DNA of 64,000 nt from an uncultured Caldilinea sp. (GTDB lineage Bacteria; Chloroflexota; Anaerolineae; Caldilineales; Caldilineaceae). Below the pieces are notes generated by a model. It was not told the origin of the DNA and searched no databases. It worked only from the letters and a program-made list of their open reading frames with translations. Each line of letters opens with the position of its first letter. Position 1 is the stretch's first letter. The stretch covers positions 20,490 to 84,489 of the forward strand of contig NZ_CAKZMJ010000056.1 of assembly GCF_937128415.1 (NCBI RefSeq). Direction: 5' to 3'. This document shows positions 19,983 to 48,973 of the stretch, piece by piece. The position numbers and the translations under genes are program-made.

Positions 19983-20136
19983 GGACACTACATTTTGTGG
20001 GTCTGGAAAATGTGCAATATATCGCAAGACGCTGAACTCCGCTCCTTTATTTGAAGCGCCCCCTCTCGCAGACGCAACGGATTCCACCCTACGGATAAAA
20101 TTGCTCCTGAGTTTCTCGCAACGGAGGTTCAATAAT

Positions 20137-20165
20137 TTGACAATTGCGCCCGATCGTTCTAAACT
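20137..20165 (+). promoter_or_regulatory. Promoter of the csoR-copZ-copA operon
   Basis: TTGACA (20137-20142) and TAAACT (20160-20165) are separated by exactly 17 bases, placing the transcript start near 20172. Confidence 0.75.
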
Positions 20166-20170
20166 AGGCC

Positions 20171-20198
20171 TTAATCCCTCCCCCCTTGGGGGAGGGTA

Positions 20199-20200
<2 letters not shown>
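20171..20200. promoter_or_regulatory. Candidate CsoR operator palindrome
   Basis: CCCTCCCCC and GGGGGAGGG (20176-20184 and 20188-20196), flanked by TTAAT and TAAT, form a C-run/G-run dyad like known CsoR operators. It covers the predicted start of transcription and also the ribosome site of csoR. Confidence 0.55.
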
Positions 20201-20504
<304 letters not shown>

Positions 20505-20538
20505 AGTCAATCTTTTTGTATCAGCAAAGGAGTTCAAC

Positions 20539-20742
20539 ATGACCACCAAAACCTATCATGTCCCCAATATTTCATGCGGCCATTGCGTCAACACGATCGA
20601 ACGCGAGCTCAAATCCGTTGAGGGGCTGAAGAGCGTCAAGGCTGAGCTGGAAACCAAATCGGTGACGGTCGAGGTCAACGCGGAGGAAGTGTTGGCGGAA
20701 GTCGAAAAACTGTTGGAGGAGATCGGCTATCCGGCGGCGTAA
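20539..20742 (+). CDS. copZ: CopZ-like copper chaperone (HMA domain)
   Basis: This 67-residue single heavy-metal-associated domain has the metal site SCGHC (Cys13, Cys16) in PNISCGHCVNTIERELK. Such chaperones carry Cu(I) in the cytoplasm to CopA or to CsoR. The ATG at 20539 follows AAAGGAG. It lies between csoR and copA, 34 bases after csoR. Confidence 0.93.
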   Translation: MTTKTYHVPNISCGHCVNTIERELKSVEGLKSVKAELETKSVTVEVNAEEVLAEVEKLLEEIGYPAA

Positions 20743-20782
20743 TGCGCAGCCAGTGCGGAGAAGATAGTGAACAGGAAGAAAG

Positions 20783-23407
<2,625 letters not shown>

Positions 23408-23991
23408 TGATTTCCAGATTCATCTGAAACGTGCATCCGCGACTTCCAGGAAGCGCCCAAGCTTCCTGGAAGTCGCGCGCCTGAAGGGCAGTGTATGGCG
23501 AGAGTGAAGGAACCGAACGATTCAGTTTCGGCGTCTTATTCTCAAGTGCTGTATAATGGACGAAGAGTGCGCAGTTGCACCTGGCAATTGATGGAGCGGA
23601 TTGAGCAAAGAGGCGGAGGTGATGGTGGGTGCGGCTCCCAGCCGCACGTTTTCGGTGAACCACAAGGTCTGCGGTGATGCGGGAAGCGCAGCTGCAGGCT
23701 GCGTCTACGCGCAGACGTCGATTTCCTCGTAGGTACGGCTTGCAGCCGCACGCCCTCGATGGCCCGCAAGCTCTGGAGAATACGAGGGAGCGCAGCTGCG
23801 TCTACGAGGCGCCAGAATCATCTGTGAAATTCCATCCAGCTTCCTTCCAGGAAGCATTCTACAAGAAGGTTTCACTTGACTGCGTAACATGGGCAATTCG
23901 CGTTATGCTGCTCGTTACATGAAATGAGCGCCGTTATCATCGATTTTATTTGCGCCTGGACGAGCGAAAAGAAATCCATGGAGACAGAAAG
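23408..23991. repeat. Gene-free 584-bp gap rich in palindromic repeats
   Basis: No convincing gene is seen. Immediately after copA is a perfect 17-bp hairpin CGCGACTTCCAGGAAGC / complement (23438-23454 and 23461-23477) with a 6-base loop, a likely transcript end. A degenerate copy GCTTCC-ttcca-GGAAGC is at 23839-23855. From 23630 to 23815 are repeated GTGCGGCT..AGCCGCAC, GCAGCTGC and CTACG/CGTAG units similar to those at 8938-9013. Confidence 0.75.
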
Positions 23992-25005
<1,014 letters not shown>

Positions 25006-25040
25006 CCGCCGGCCCAAAGCCTCGGGCATGGTGACCGCTC

Positions 25041-26327
<1,287 letters not shown>

Positions 26328-26340
26328 CGGGCGGAAGACC

Positions 26341-28782
<2,442 letters not shown>

Positions 28783-28834
28783 ACTTGATCCCGCCCGGAG
28801 AAACGACGGGGCCTGGCGGCCTTCTGCATTCAAA

Positions 28835-28863
28835 TTGACATAGCACTACGTTTCATATAGCAT
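28835..28863 (+). promoter_or_regulatory. Promoter of the HxlR-family gene
   Basis: TTGACA (28835-28840) is followed after 17 bases by TAGCAT (28858-28863), or after 15 by TATAGC. The start codon is about 48 bases downstream. Confidence 0.55.
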
Positions 28864-28910
28864 GAATGGGAAGGCAAGGAAGCTTACTGCAACGTATAAA
28901 GAGAATGCTT

Positions 28911-29258
<348 letters not shown>

Positions 29259-29305
29259 TCGAGTTGGACGCCTGACAGGCGTCGCAAGAAGATTGGACTC
29301 TTTTC

Positions 29306-29953
<648 letters not shown>

Positions 29954-29995
29954 ACGGCTGGCCGTGCGGTTTACCGGAAAACATCGAAATCAGTT

Positions 29996-30001
29996 TATAA
30001 T
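29996..30001 (+). promoter_or_regulatory. -10 element (TATAAT) just before the DUF2007 gene
   Basis: A perfect TATAAT ends nine bases before the ATG at 30010, so the transcript start would fall at or next to the initiation codon, implying a leaderless message. A weak TTACCG lies 19 bases upstream. Confidence 0.5.
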
Positions 30002-30009
30002 TTCTAACA

Positions 30010-30387
<378 letters not shown>

Positions 30388-30408
30388 ATCTTCTTCAGGA
30401 CAGTAGAA

Positions 30409-30894
30409 ATGGTGCAAAAGACGGATCAAATTGTCATCCCCGTTGAATTAGGCGAACGAAATCGCTCTGGATTTCGATCAAAGTACATCGTCGGCGGGCT
30501 GCTCTTGTTGACCTTCGTCGGCTTTTTGATCTTCCAGGTGTATCACGCCACCACCACGACCGGCGCCTATTATCTCACCGTCGGCGAGTTGTATGAACGC
30601 GTCCCGCAAATTTACGGCGAGCGCGTGCGCGTGAGCGGCAATGTCGTCGAAGGCAGCGAGGACTGGAACCCCCAGGAAGTGACGCTGCGCTTCCAGATCA
30701 CGGATGAAAGCCAGCACGTGCTTCCCATTGTCTTCTACGGCCCCCGGCCCGACAACTTCACGCGTGCGGCGTCGGCGATCATTGAGGGCGAGCTCCATCC
30801 CGACGGCACCTTTCAGGCGCAGACGCTGCTGCTGAAGTGCCCAAGCCGCTATGAGGAAGAGCCGGAAGAGGTCTTCGTTGAAGCGGTTCGGTGA
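30409..30894 (+). CDS. ccmE: Cytochrome c maturation haem chaperone CcmE, Cys-type (CxxxY)
   Basis: The 161-residue protein has one N-terminal membrane anchor (YIVGGLLLLTFVGFLIFQVY, 26-45) and an OB-fold domain outside (VRVSGNVVEGS, FQITDESQHVLPIVFYG). The C-terminal haem-attachment site reads CPSRY (Cys144 to Tyr148) where most bacteria have HxxxY. Cys-type CcmE is known from archaea and Desulfovibrio, where haem is bound through the Cys. CcmE receives haem from CcmC and passes it to apocytochrome c. It is the first gene of the ccmEABCD set. Confidence 0.93.
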   Translation: MVQKTDQIVIPVELGERNRSGFRSKYIVGGLLLLTFVGFLIFQVYHATTTTGAYYLTVGELYERVPQIYGERVRVSGNVVEGSEDWNPQEVTLRFQITDESQHVLPIVFYGPRPDNFTRAASAIIEGELHPDGTFQAQTLLLKCPSRYEEEPEEVFVEAVR

Positions 30895-30899
30895 AGTCT

Positions 30900-30960
30900 G
30901 GCTGTCTTGCGCTTTGCTTTGCGCCTTTGCTTCTCTGCGGCTTTGCATCGACGCTATCTG
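30900..30960. repeat. Degenerate 12-nt purine-rich repeat tract between ccmE and ccmA
   Basis: On the minus strand the tract reads as loosely repeated GCAAAGCGCAAG / GCAGAGAAGCAAAG units. A matching tract (GCAGAGGCGCAAAAAGG, AAAGGCGCAGAG) lies at 44519-44554, and a fragment (CAAAGACGCAAAGCC) at 39125-39139. Confidence 0.55.
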
Positions 30961-31004
30961 CACACCACGAAGCCGCCTTGCGTCCACGGAGCAGGGATGA
31001 CGAG

Positions 31005-31715
31005 ATGAACGAGAGTGGGCTGATTGTCGCCCGCAACATCGTCAAGCGCTACGGGCGCAAGCGTGTGCTCAACGGCGTTGAAATGTGTGTGCCGCAAGGT
31101 CAGGTGATGGCGCTGCTGGGTCCCAACGGCGCAGGCAAATCGACGCTGCTGCGCATCATCTCCGGCCTGGCGAAGCCCGATCGAGGGGAAATCTTGCTCG
31201 GCGGCGTCTCCACGCGCAAAGCAGGCCACGAGATCCGTCGCTATATCGGGCTTGTGGCGCACGCCCCGCTCCTCTATGATAATCTGAGTGCGTGGGACAA
31301 CCTGCATTTTTTTGCGCGCCTCTATGACATCCAACAGCCCGCCGCGCGCGTCGAGGCGGTGCTGCGCGCCGTGGACCTTTGGACGCGGCGGCACGATCCG
31401 GTGCGCACCTACAGCCGAGGCATGACCCAACGACTCGCCATCGGACGCGCCATTCTGCACGATCCGCCCGTGTTGCTGCTCGACGAACCGGACACCGGCC
31501 TCGACCCGAGCAGCGCCGAAACGCTGGCGCAGCTCATCCGCATGTTAAGCTCCGGCAGGCGCGCCATCCTGTTGACGACGCACAACCTGGAGCGAGCCAT
31601 CGCATGGGCGGATTCGATCAGCCTGTTGGCCGATGGTAAAATTATTTGGTCAACTGCGACCGAAGGATTGACTTCGGAGAAGCTGCGACAGGCGATGACG
31701 GAGCTTGAGGTGTAA
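31005..31715 (+). CDS. ccmA: Haem exporter ATP-binding protein CcmA
   Basis: The 236-residue ATPase starts at 31005 (MNESGLIVARNIVKRYG). Walker A GPNGAGKST, signature YSRGMTQRLAIGRAI (standing in for LSGGQ), Walker B VLLLDEPDTGLDP and the H-loop TTHNLE are all present. With CcmB it forms the ABC unit that releases holo-CcmE from CcmC and CcmD. The reading frame extends upstream through the repeat tract without a stop, but the shorter start fits the family and excludes a tract of repeat DNA. Confidence 0.92.
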   Translation: MNESGLIVARNIVKRYGRKRVLNGVEMCVPQGQVMALLGPNGAGKSTLLRIISGLAKPDRGEILLGGVSTRKAGHEIRRYIGLVAHAPLLYDNLSAWDNLHFFARLYDIQQPAARVEAVLRAVDLWTRRHDPVRTYSRGMTQRLAIGRAILHDPPVLLLDEPDTGLDPSSAETLAQLIRMLSSGRRAILLTTHNLERAIAWADSISLLADGKIIWSTATEGLTSEKLRQAMTELEV

Positions 31716-31724
31716 AGTCCATCC

Positions 31725-32498
<774 letters not shown>

Positions 32499-32562
32499 CG
32501 CAGTTTGGGCGGATGAGCCTTGGCTGTCTATCTTGTCGGTTTAGAGTTAGAAAGGAACATCT

Positions 32563-33306
<744 letters not shown>

Positions 33307-33309
33307 GCT

Positions 33310-33456
33310 ATGTTTTACCTGATGATGGGTTTTGCAGCGGTCTGGCTGCTGGTGACGCTCTATCTCGTCTATCTCGGCGTGCGCCAACGCCAGCTCGATG
33401 CGGAAATGCGCGCGCTGCGCGAGGAGCTTGAAACCGCCAATCGCAAACGAACGTAA
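33310..33456 (+). CDS. ccmD: CcmD-like small membrane protein (48 aa)
   Basis: The frame ATG TTT TAC CTG starting four bases after ccmC encodes 48 residues: one membrane helix (FAAVWLLVTLYLVYLGV, about 8-24) then a charged amphipathic tail (RQRQLDAEMRALREELE). Size, topology and position after ccmC match CcmD, which stabilises CcmC-CcmE during haem transfer. Confidence 0.82.
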   Translation: MFYLMMGFAAVWLLVTLYLVYLGVRQRQLDAEMRALREELETANRKRT

Positions 33457-33698
33457 TGTAACCTGGCGGTCGCGTGCGCATCAAAATGGGTGAGACGTCT
33501 TGCGACAAGGCGTCTGCGCAGACCAGGTGGAGCATCGTTGCGCTGGATAAAGCAGGGTTTATCGTTTGACTTCGCCCTGCTCGGTGAGAACGAAGGGAAC
33601 TGCGTCGCTTCCGAAGACAATGAAAGTTCCGAAGGCAATGAAAGGCCGGAGCCGGGAAAGCGCAAGGTTCATACGAGAACACGCAAGGTGCAAGCAGT
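33457..33698. other. Gap between ccmD and ccdA without a supported gene
   Basis: No gene is supported. In the ccdA frame a TGA occurs at 33639-33641, so the N-terminal membrane segment that normal CcdA proteins carry is not encoded upstream in frame. Confidence 0.6.
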
Positions 33699-34646
<948 letters not shown>

Positions 34647-34653
34647 GTGAACG

Positions 34654-34905
34654 ATGCGAGTTATTTTATACAGCAAGCCAGACTGCCCGTTGTGCGATGA
34701 ACTGAAGGAAGAGCTACGCACATTTCAGCAAGGCCTGCATTTTGAGTTGGTTGAGCGCAACATTTTAGAACATCCGGACGACTTTGCACGCTATCGCTAT
34801 TGGATCCCGGTGCTGGAGATCGAGGGAGGCCCATTGCTCTATCCACCGCACGATCCAGGCGTTGTGTGGCAGGCGCTCTCCACTGCATCCAGGCGAACGA
34901 TATGA
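34654..34905 (+). CDS. Glutaredoxin-like thioredoxin-fold protein (DUF836)
   Basis: The 83-residue protein has the redox motif CPLC (Cys10, Cys13) in YSKPDCPLCDELKEEL and the cis-Pro region WIPVLEIEG. It is a cytoplasmic thiol-disulfide protein that may reduce CcdA or other partners; this role is inferred from its place next to ccdA. Confidence 0.86.
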   Translation: MRVILYSKPDCPLCDELKEELRTFQQGLHFELVERNILEHPDDFARYRYWIPVLEIEGGPLLYPPHDPGVVWQALSTASRRTI

Positions 34906-35618
34906 CGATTGAACCCAGGACTGACCGGAGCCTCGGCGCAGGCGAGTCAAAGCTAACCCGCTACGCCAACGATCTGATCATCGGCGTGGCGCGTCACTGG
35001 TTGGCCATCTTCAATACGGTGTGGGCCGTCTATCTCTTCACGCCCTTCCTTGCTCCGATTTTCATGCAGATCGGGTGGACAGGGGCGGCCGGCGTCATCT
35101 ACGCCATCTACTCGATGCTCTGCCATCAGCTTCCCGATCACAGCTACTTTCTCTTCGGCCCGACGCTGATTCCGCAGGCGCCGGAACTCATTGCAGGCGG
35201 CATGCCGATCACCGACTCGCTGTTGATCGAACGCTCGTTTATCGGCAGCCCTGAGGTGGGCTGGAAGGTGGCGCTCTGCCAGCGCGACGTCGCCATTTAT
35301 TCCGGCGTGCTCCTCGCCGGCCTGAGCTATGCCTTTTTGCGGCGAAACGCCCGCCCTCTGCCCTTCAAACTCTTCGTGTTGCTGGCGCTGCCGATTGCGA
35401 TCGACGGCGGCACGCAATTGTTCGGCCTGCGCGAGAGCAACTGGCTCCTGCGCACGCTCACCGGCGCCCTCTTCGGCGCTGCAGCGGTCTATCTGGCCTA
35501 TCCTTACGTGCAGGAGGCCATGCAGGAAGTGCTGGAGACGGAGCTGCTGCGCCGTGCAAGTTTCCATGCGCCCGCCGCCGCAAGCGGAGCCGGACAGCCG
35601 CCGGACACCCATCCATAG
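34902..35618 (+). CDS. DUF2085 membrane protein
   Basis: The ATG at 34902 overlaps the stop of the previous gene (ATGA), indicating translational coupling. The 238-residue product has four to five membrane helices and DUF2085 landmarks YSMLCHQLPDHSYFLFG and VALCQRDVAIYSGV, plus DGGTQLFGLRESNW. The CHQ and CQRD motifs resemble metal- or haem-binding ligands, but the function is unknown. Confidence 0.85.
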   Translation: MTIEPRTDRSLGAGESKLTRYANDLIIGVARHWLAIFNTVWAVYLFTPFLAPIFMQIGWTGAAGVIYAIYSMLCHQLPDHSYFLFGPTLIPQAPELIAGGMPITDSLLIERSFIGSPEVGWKVALCQRDVAIYSGVLLAGLSYAFLRRNARPLPFKLFVLLALPIAIDGGTQLFGLRESNWLLRTLTGALFGAAAVYLAYPYVQEAMQEVLETELLRRASFHAPAAASGAGQPPDTHP

Positions 35619-35640
35619 ATCGTTTCAACCTGTTCAAGAT

Positions 35641-35669
35641 TCGACAAACCCGGCTGCAGGATTTATACT
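35641..35669 (+). promoter_or_regulatory. Promoter of rpsT
   Basis: TCGACA (35641-35646) and TATACT (35664-35669) with 17 bases between. The leader of about 115 bases before rpsT is long enough for the translational control known for S20, which is inference. Confidence 0.65.
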
Positions 35670-35791
35670 ATAAGCTTGTTGATTCGTGGCCTGGCTTGAG
35701 AAATCTTATCGATCGAGCGCATTCAAAAACATCCGGACCGATAAACTGACAACCTGAACGGGGTTGAGTGGAGTTTTAAGGGAGCAATTCA

Positions 35792-36061
35792 ATGGCAAAC
35801 ACAAAATCAGCTGAAAAGCGCAGTCGTCAGACGCCGGTGCGCACCGCTCGCAACCGGGTGTATCGCAGCAGTGCGCGCACAGCCGTGAAGAAGGCGCGCC
35901 TGGCGATCCTGAACGGCGACCCGAATGCAGCGGAGCTGGTGCGCAACGCAGAGCGCGCGCTGGCGCGCGCCGCACAAAAGGGCGTCATTCACCGCAACAA
36001 CGCCGCGCGGCGCACAAGCCGGCTTGTGATGATGCTGCACAAACATCAAGCCGCCGCCTGA
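35792..36061 (+). CDS. rpsT: 30S ribosomal protein S20
   Basis: The 89-residue, strongly basic protein begins MANTKSAEKRSRQT, with AAGGGAG upstream. It shows the S20 pattern KRSRQTPVRTARNRVYRSSARTAVKKAR and the conserved C-terminal GVIHRNNAARRTSRL. It binds 16S rRNA at the bottom of the 30S body. It is monocistronic, with its own promoter and terminator. Confidence 0.97.
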   Translation: MANTKSAEKRSRQTPVRTARNRVYRSSARTAVKKARLAILNGDPNAAELVRNAERALARAAQKGVIHRNNAARRTSRLVMMLHKHQAAA

Positions 36062-36141
36062 TTTACGCACCGACGTGCGCCTTGGTTGGCGGGCGCAGGC
36101 TTTAAAGCGCCTCTCCTGGCGGTCAAACCAAAAATAGGCAC

Positions 36142-36176
36142 AGGCCAGATGGTTGTAAATCTGGCCTTTTTTATTT
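36142..36176 (+). terminator. Intrinsic terminator of rpsT
   Basis: AGGCCAGAT and ATCTGGCCT (36142-36150, 36159-36167) form a 9-bp stem followed by TTTTTTATTTT. It overlaps the 3' end of the converging nth gene. Confidence 0.9.
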
Positions 36177-36890
36177 TGACGTCGTTGGGGAGGACGCCCA
36201 TTCCCCAGCGCCCTGGTAGTAATCGCAGGCCGGCTGCAACGGGCACAGCTCGCAGCGGGGGGTCAGCGCCTGGCAGACGCGTCGGCCATGGCGGATCAAA
36301 TTGATGTGCAGGGCATAGAATGCGGACGGCTCGATGAGCGACTCCCAGATGCGTTTGATTTTATAGGCGTCGGCGCGGCGGCTGCTGACGCCGGTGCGTT
36401 GCGAAATGCGCTGAATGTGCGTATCCACCGGGAAGGCGGCGCCATTGAAACAGAAGAGGATGACGATGCTCGCCGTCTTGTGGCCGACGCCCGGCAACGA
36501 GGTGAGGTAGGCGAGCGCTTCTTCGACCGGCTTTTGCGCCAGAGGGCGCAGGTCATAGCCGCCCCAATCCGCCTTGATGCGCTCCAACGCTGCGACGATC
36601 GCCGGCGCCTTCTGGTTGTACATGCCGGCCGGGCGAATCGCCTCCTTGATCGCATCCAGCGGCGCGGTGCGCACGGCGTCCCAATCGCCGTTGAAGCGCG
36701 CTTTCAATTGCTCGAAGGCGCGGCCGCTGTTGGCGTCGTTGGTGTTGGCGCTGAGGATCGTGGCGATCAATTCATCGACCGGGTCGTCGCAGCCCTCGAA
36801 GCGCGGCTCGCCGTAGTGCTCGAGCAGCGTCTCGTAGATAAAACGCGCTTTGCGCTGCAAGTTCTCGGTCTCGGCCCCGTTCTGCCCCAT
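36171..36890 (-). CDS. nth: Endonuclease III-like DNA glycosylase
   Basis: The 239-residue base-excision repair enzyme starts at 36890 (MGQNGAETENL), with GAGGAG upstream. The helix-hairpin-helix LPGVGHKTASIVILF carries the catalytic Lys, VDTHIQRIS the catalytic Asp, and the C-terminus a 4Fe-4S cluster site C-x6-C-x2-C-x5-C (CQALTPRCELCPLQPAC). It removes oxidised pyrimidines or mismatched bases; exact specificity within the family is unclear. It starts 16 bases after alr. Confidence 0.93.
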   Translation of the reverse strand: MGQNGAETENLQRKARFIYETLLEHYGEPRFEGCDDPVDELIATILSANTNDANSGRAFEQLKARFNGDWDAVRTAPLDAIKEAIRPAGMYNQKAPAIVAALERIKADWGGYDLRPLAQKPVEEALAYLTSLPGVGHKTASIVILFCFNGAAFPVDTHIQRISQRTGVSSRRADAYKIKRIWESLIEPSAFYALHINLIRHGRRVCQALTPRCELCPLQPACDYYQGAGEWASSPTTSK

Positions 36891-36905
36891 CAGCCTGCTC
36901 CTCAC

Positions 36906-38096
<1,191 letters not shown>

Positions 38097-38109
38097 AGAA
38101 TTGTTCCAA

Positions 38110-38141
38110 TCAGCGTGATGACATTTCAGCGTGATGACATT

Positions 38142-38157
<16 letters not shown>
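38110..38157. repeat. Three perfect tandem copies of a 16-bp unit
   Basis: TCAGCGTGATGACATT repeats at 38110-38125, 38126-38141 and 38142-38157. On the minus strand the first-read copy encodes the last residues MSSR and stop of the PHP gene; the other two lie just beyond the stop, so the duplication did not alter the protein. Confidence 0.9.
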
Positions 38158-42650
<4,493 letters not shown>

Positions 42651-42782
42651 CGCCTCGTTTAAAACGGGCTGCCTGAATATCCGTGAGAAGCTGTTCGCGC
42701 TATTGGGAAGAAGCGCCTGCTTTCTGGCAAAATGTACCTGAGACGGCACTTTTTCTTAGAGACGAAACGGTAAGGAATACGT

Positions 42783-44462
<1,680 letters not shown>

Positions 44463-44760
44463 AAGGCCGAGGCGCCCGGGTTCGCATCGGCGTTCTGAAT
44501 ATGGAAATCGCTTCAGTGCAGAGGCGCAAAAAGGTAAAGGCGCAGAGAAAAGCCAAAAATGCTTTGTACGCCTGGCGACATTTTTCATCGTATGCGGCGC
44601 CGTCAGATATGGCGCCTTGATGTGAAACGCCTGCCCAGTGGTTGTCGAAGCGCCTTCCTTTATGTCATACTATAAACGAACCAAAACGCGCAGCAAGATA
44701 GGGATGGCCCACGGTCCGCAACGGAGTGCGATGGGACGGACGTGAGACAAGGAGGGATGA
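44463..44760. other. 298-bp gap between pyrG and the YebC-family gene
   Basis: No gene is seen. It contains the purine-rich repeat GCAGAGGCGCAAAAAGG / AAAGGCGCAGAG (44519-44554), matching 30900-30960. A weak promoter, TTGTCG (44642-44647) and CATACT (44666-44671), may drive the next gene. Confidence 0.55.
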
Positions 44761-45531
<771 letters not shown>

Positions 45532-45553
45532 TCGCCTGACAACCTGCATCGGC

Positions 45554-45592
45554 AAGGGTGACCGAAGCATTCAACAGGGTCACCCCTTTTTT
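45554..45592 (+). terminator. Intrinsic terminator after the YebC-family gene
   Basis: AAGGGTGACC and GGGTCACCCCTT face each other across about 13 bases and are followed by TTTTTT (45587-45592). Confidence 0.85.
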
Positions 45593-45704
45593 CTTGTGCA
45601 CCCGGAGAGCGTCGAGCAACCTGCCGTTCCATCGCCGCGGGGAGCCAGGAAGGGCAGCTTGTCGCCTCGCCCGCGGTGCGTGTTCGCAACGCGCAGGAGG
45701 AGGC

Positions 45705-46211
45705 ATGAGCGAGAATATTACGCGCGTCGTGCTCGGGATCGATCCCGGCACAGCGACCACCGGCTATGGCGTCGTCGGTGAGACGGAGCAGGGCGAGTTT
45801 GTCTTGTTGGCCTGCGGCGTCTTTCGCACCCCAGCCGGCGCGCCCATGCATCTGCGCCTGCTGGAGCTCTTCCGAGACACCCAGGCCTTGCTCGATGAGT
45901 TTAAGCCGGACGAGGTCGCCGTCGAGAAGCTCTTCTTCGGTCGCAACGTCACCACGGCCATCGCCGTCGGCCAGGCGCGCGGCGCCGTGTTGGTGGCGGT
46001 TGCACTGGCGGGCGTGCCCGTCGTTGAATACACGCCGGCTGAAGTCAAACAAGCCGTCACAGGCTATGGCAACGCCGATAAACAACAAGTGCAACAGATG
46101 GTGGCGCAGCTTTTGCGCCTGGAGAAGCCGCCTGCGCCGGATGATGCAGCCGATGGCGTCGCCATTGCCATCTGTCATCTTCAGACCATTGACTACCATC
46201 GGTTGCCGTGA
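45705..46211 (+). CDS. ruvC: Holliday junction resolvase RuvC
   Basis: The 168-residue endonuclease starts at 45705 behind AGGAGGAGG. Catalytic acidic residues are in VLGIDPGTATTGYGVV (first Asp), VAVEKLFFGRNVTTA (Glu) and the C-terminal PDDAADGVAIAICH (Asp pair). RuvC cuts four-way junctions left by RuvAB branch migration. ruvA lies 1.1 kb downstream with a regulator gene between; ruvB is not in the window. Confidence 0.96.
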   Translation: MSENITRVVLGIDPGTATTGYGVVGETEQGEFVLLACGVFRTPAGAPMHLRLLELFRDTQALLDEFKPDEVAVEKLFFGRNVTTAIAVGQARGAVLVAVALAGVPVVEYTPAEVKQAVTGYGNADKQQVQQMVAQLLRLEKPPAPDDAADGVAIAICHLQTIDYHRLP

Positions 46212-47261
<1,050 letters not shown>

Positions 47262-47318
47262 TTGTCCACGCAAATATCCCCCGCGCTCTACTCGCCGGCC
47301 CCGACCAGGTGAAACACA

Positions 47319-47909
<591 letters not shown>

Positions 47910-48057
47910 ACTTTTCCTCAGACATAGATCGCCTTTTGGCTCTTCTCCATGACAACACTATAATGCTTTCGCTCTTGTCATCACATCGGTGTGACGTCGA
48001 GCGTCCTGACGAGGACGAGTTGAGTTGAACAAGGGAGCAAAAACTCGAGGGGCGGCA

Positions 48058-48621
48058 ATGGCGGAAGTGCAGACGCTGCGGAAAGGCAGCATCTACGAAG
48101 AAGACAATCAACTTTGGCGCGTGTTGGATTACCAGCACATCAAGATGGCGCGTGGGAGCGCCACCATTCGGCTCAAGGTGCGCAACGTGCGCACCGGAGC
48201 CACCGTCGAGAAGACTTACAACAACGGGGCGCGCCTGAACGACATCGAGCTGGACAAGGCCAACGTTCAGTTTCTCTATTACGACGGTGAAAAATATCAT
48301 TTCATGAACACCGAAACGTTCGAGCAGATCGAACTTGGTCCGGAGATCATGGAGGACGTCAAGGACTATCTGGTGGAAAACGCCGTCGTGAGTCTGGAAA
48401 GTTACGAGGGAGAACCCTTGGCCATCAAATTGCCGACCGCCGTCGATCTGCGCGTCGTCTGGGCGGAGGCGGCCATTCAAGGAGACACGGCCAACGCGCC
48501 GACCAAGACGATCGAGTTGGAAACAGGACTCCGCATCCAGGCGCCCCTCTTTGTGCAGGAAGGCGACGTTGTGCGGGTCGACACCCGCACCGGCGAGTAC
48601 GTCACGCGCGTTAAACAATGA
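48058..48621 (+). CDS. efp: Elongation factor P
   Basis: EF-P relieves ribosome stalling at polyproline. The start is the ATG at 48058 (MAEVQTLRKG) behind GAGGGGCGG; an in-frame TTG at 48025 is unlikely. The 187-residue protein has three beta domains and the signature YNNGARLNDIELDKANVQFLYYDGEKYHFMN and PLFVQEGDVVRVDTRTGEYVTRV. The tip residue that is often a modified Lys is Arg32 here (HIKMARGSATIR), so the EpmA-type beta-lysylation cannot apply. Whether the Arg is modified is unknown. Confidence 0.96.
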   Translation: MAEVQTLRKGSIYEEDNQLWRVLDYQHIKMARGSATIRLKVRNVRTGATVEKTYNNGARLNDIELDKANVQFLYYDGEKYHFMNTETFEQIELGPEIMEDVKDYLVENAVVSLESYEGEPLAIKLPTAVDLRVVWAEAAIQGDTANAPTKTIELETGLRIQAPLFVQEGDVVRVDTRTGEYVTRVKQ

Positions 48622-48668
48622 CGCCGGAGGACGCAGCGCTTTTTCGTCCGCTCTCGAAGGACTCATAT

Positions 48669-48697
48669 TTGCCGATTTTTTGCGTTTTGGGTATACT
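48669..48697 (+). promoter_or_regulatory. Promoter of tRNA-Thr
   Basis: TTGCCG (48669-48674) and TATACT (48692-48697), 17 bases apart, 18 bases before the tRNA. Confidence 0.65.
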
Positions 48698-48701
48698 ATG
48701 T

Positions 48702-48789
<88 letters not shown>

Positions 48790-48973
48790 GTTCTGCCCGC
48801 GATTGTTTTGATATCGGTGGAATGAAGGAAGCGCTTAGATCACTGTATTGAAATTTTCAGGTTGTTTTCTGTTCTTGTGACTGAGTCGCAAACGAAGCGC
48901 CCGGCGGCAGAATCGCTTACGGGCGCTGATTATTTATGAGCCGGGTGTTTGAAATGGGCTCACCCAAACCACT

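Noticed and set aside
23495..23922. Short open frames in the gap after copA
   Set aside because: They cross palindromic repeats, have no ribosome sites and no motifs.
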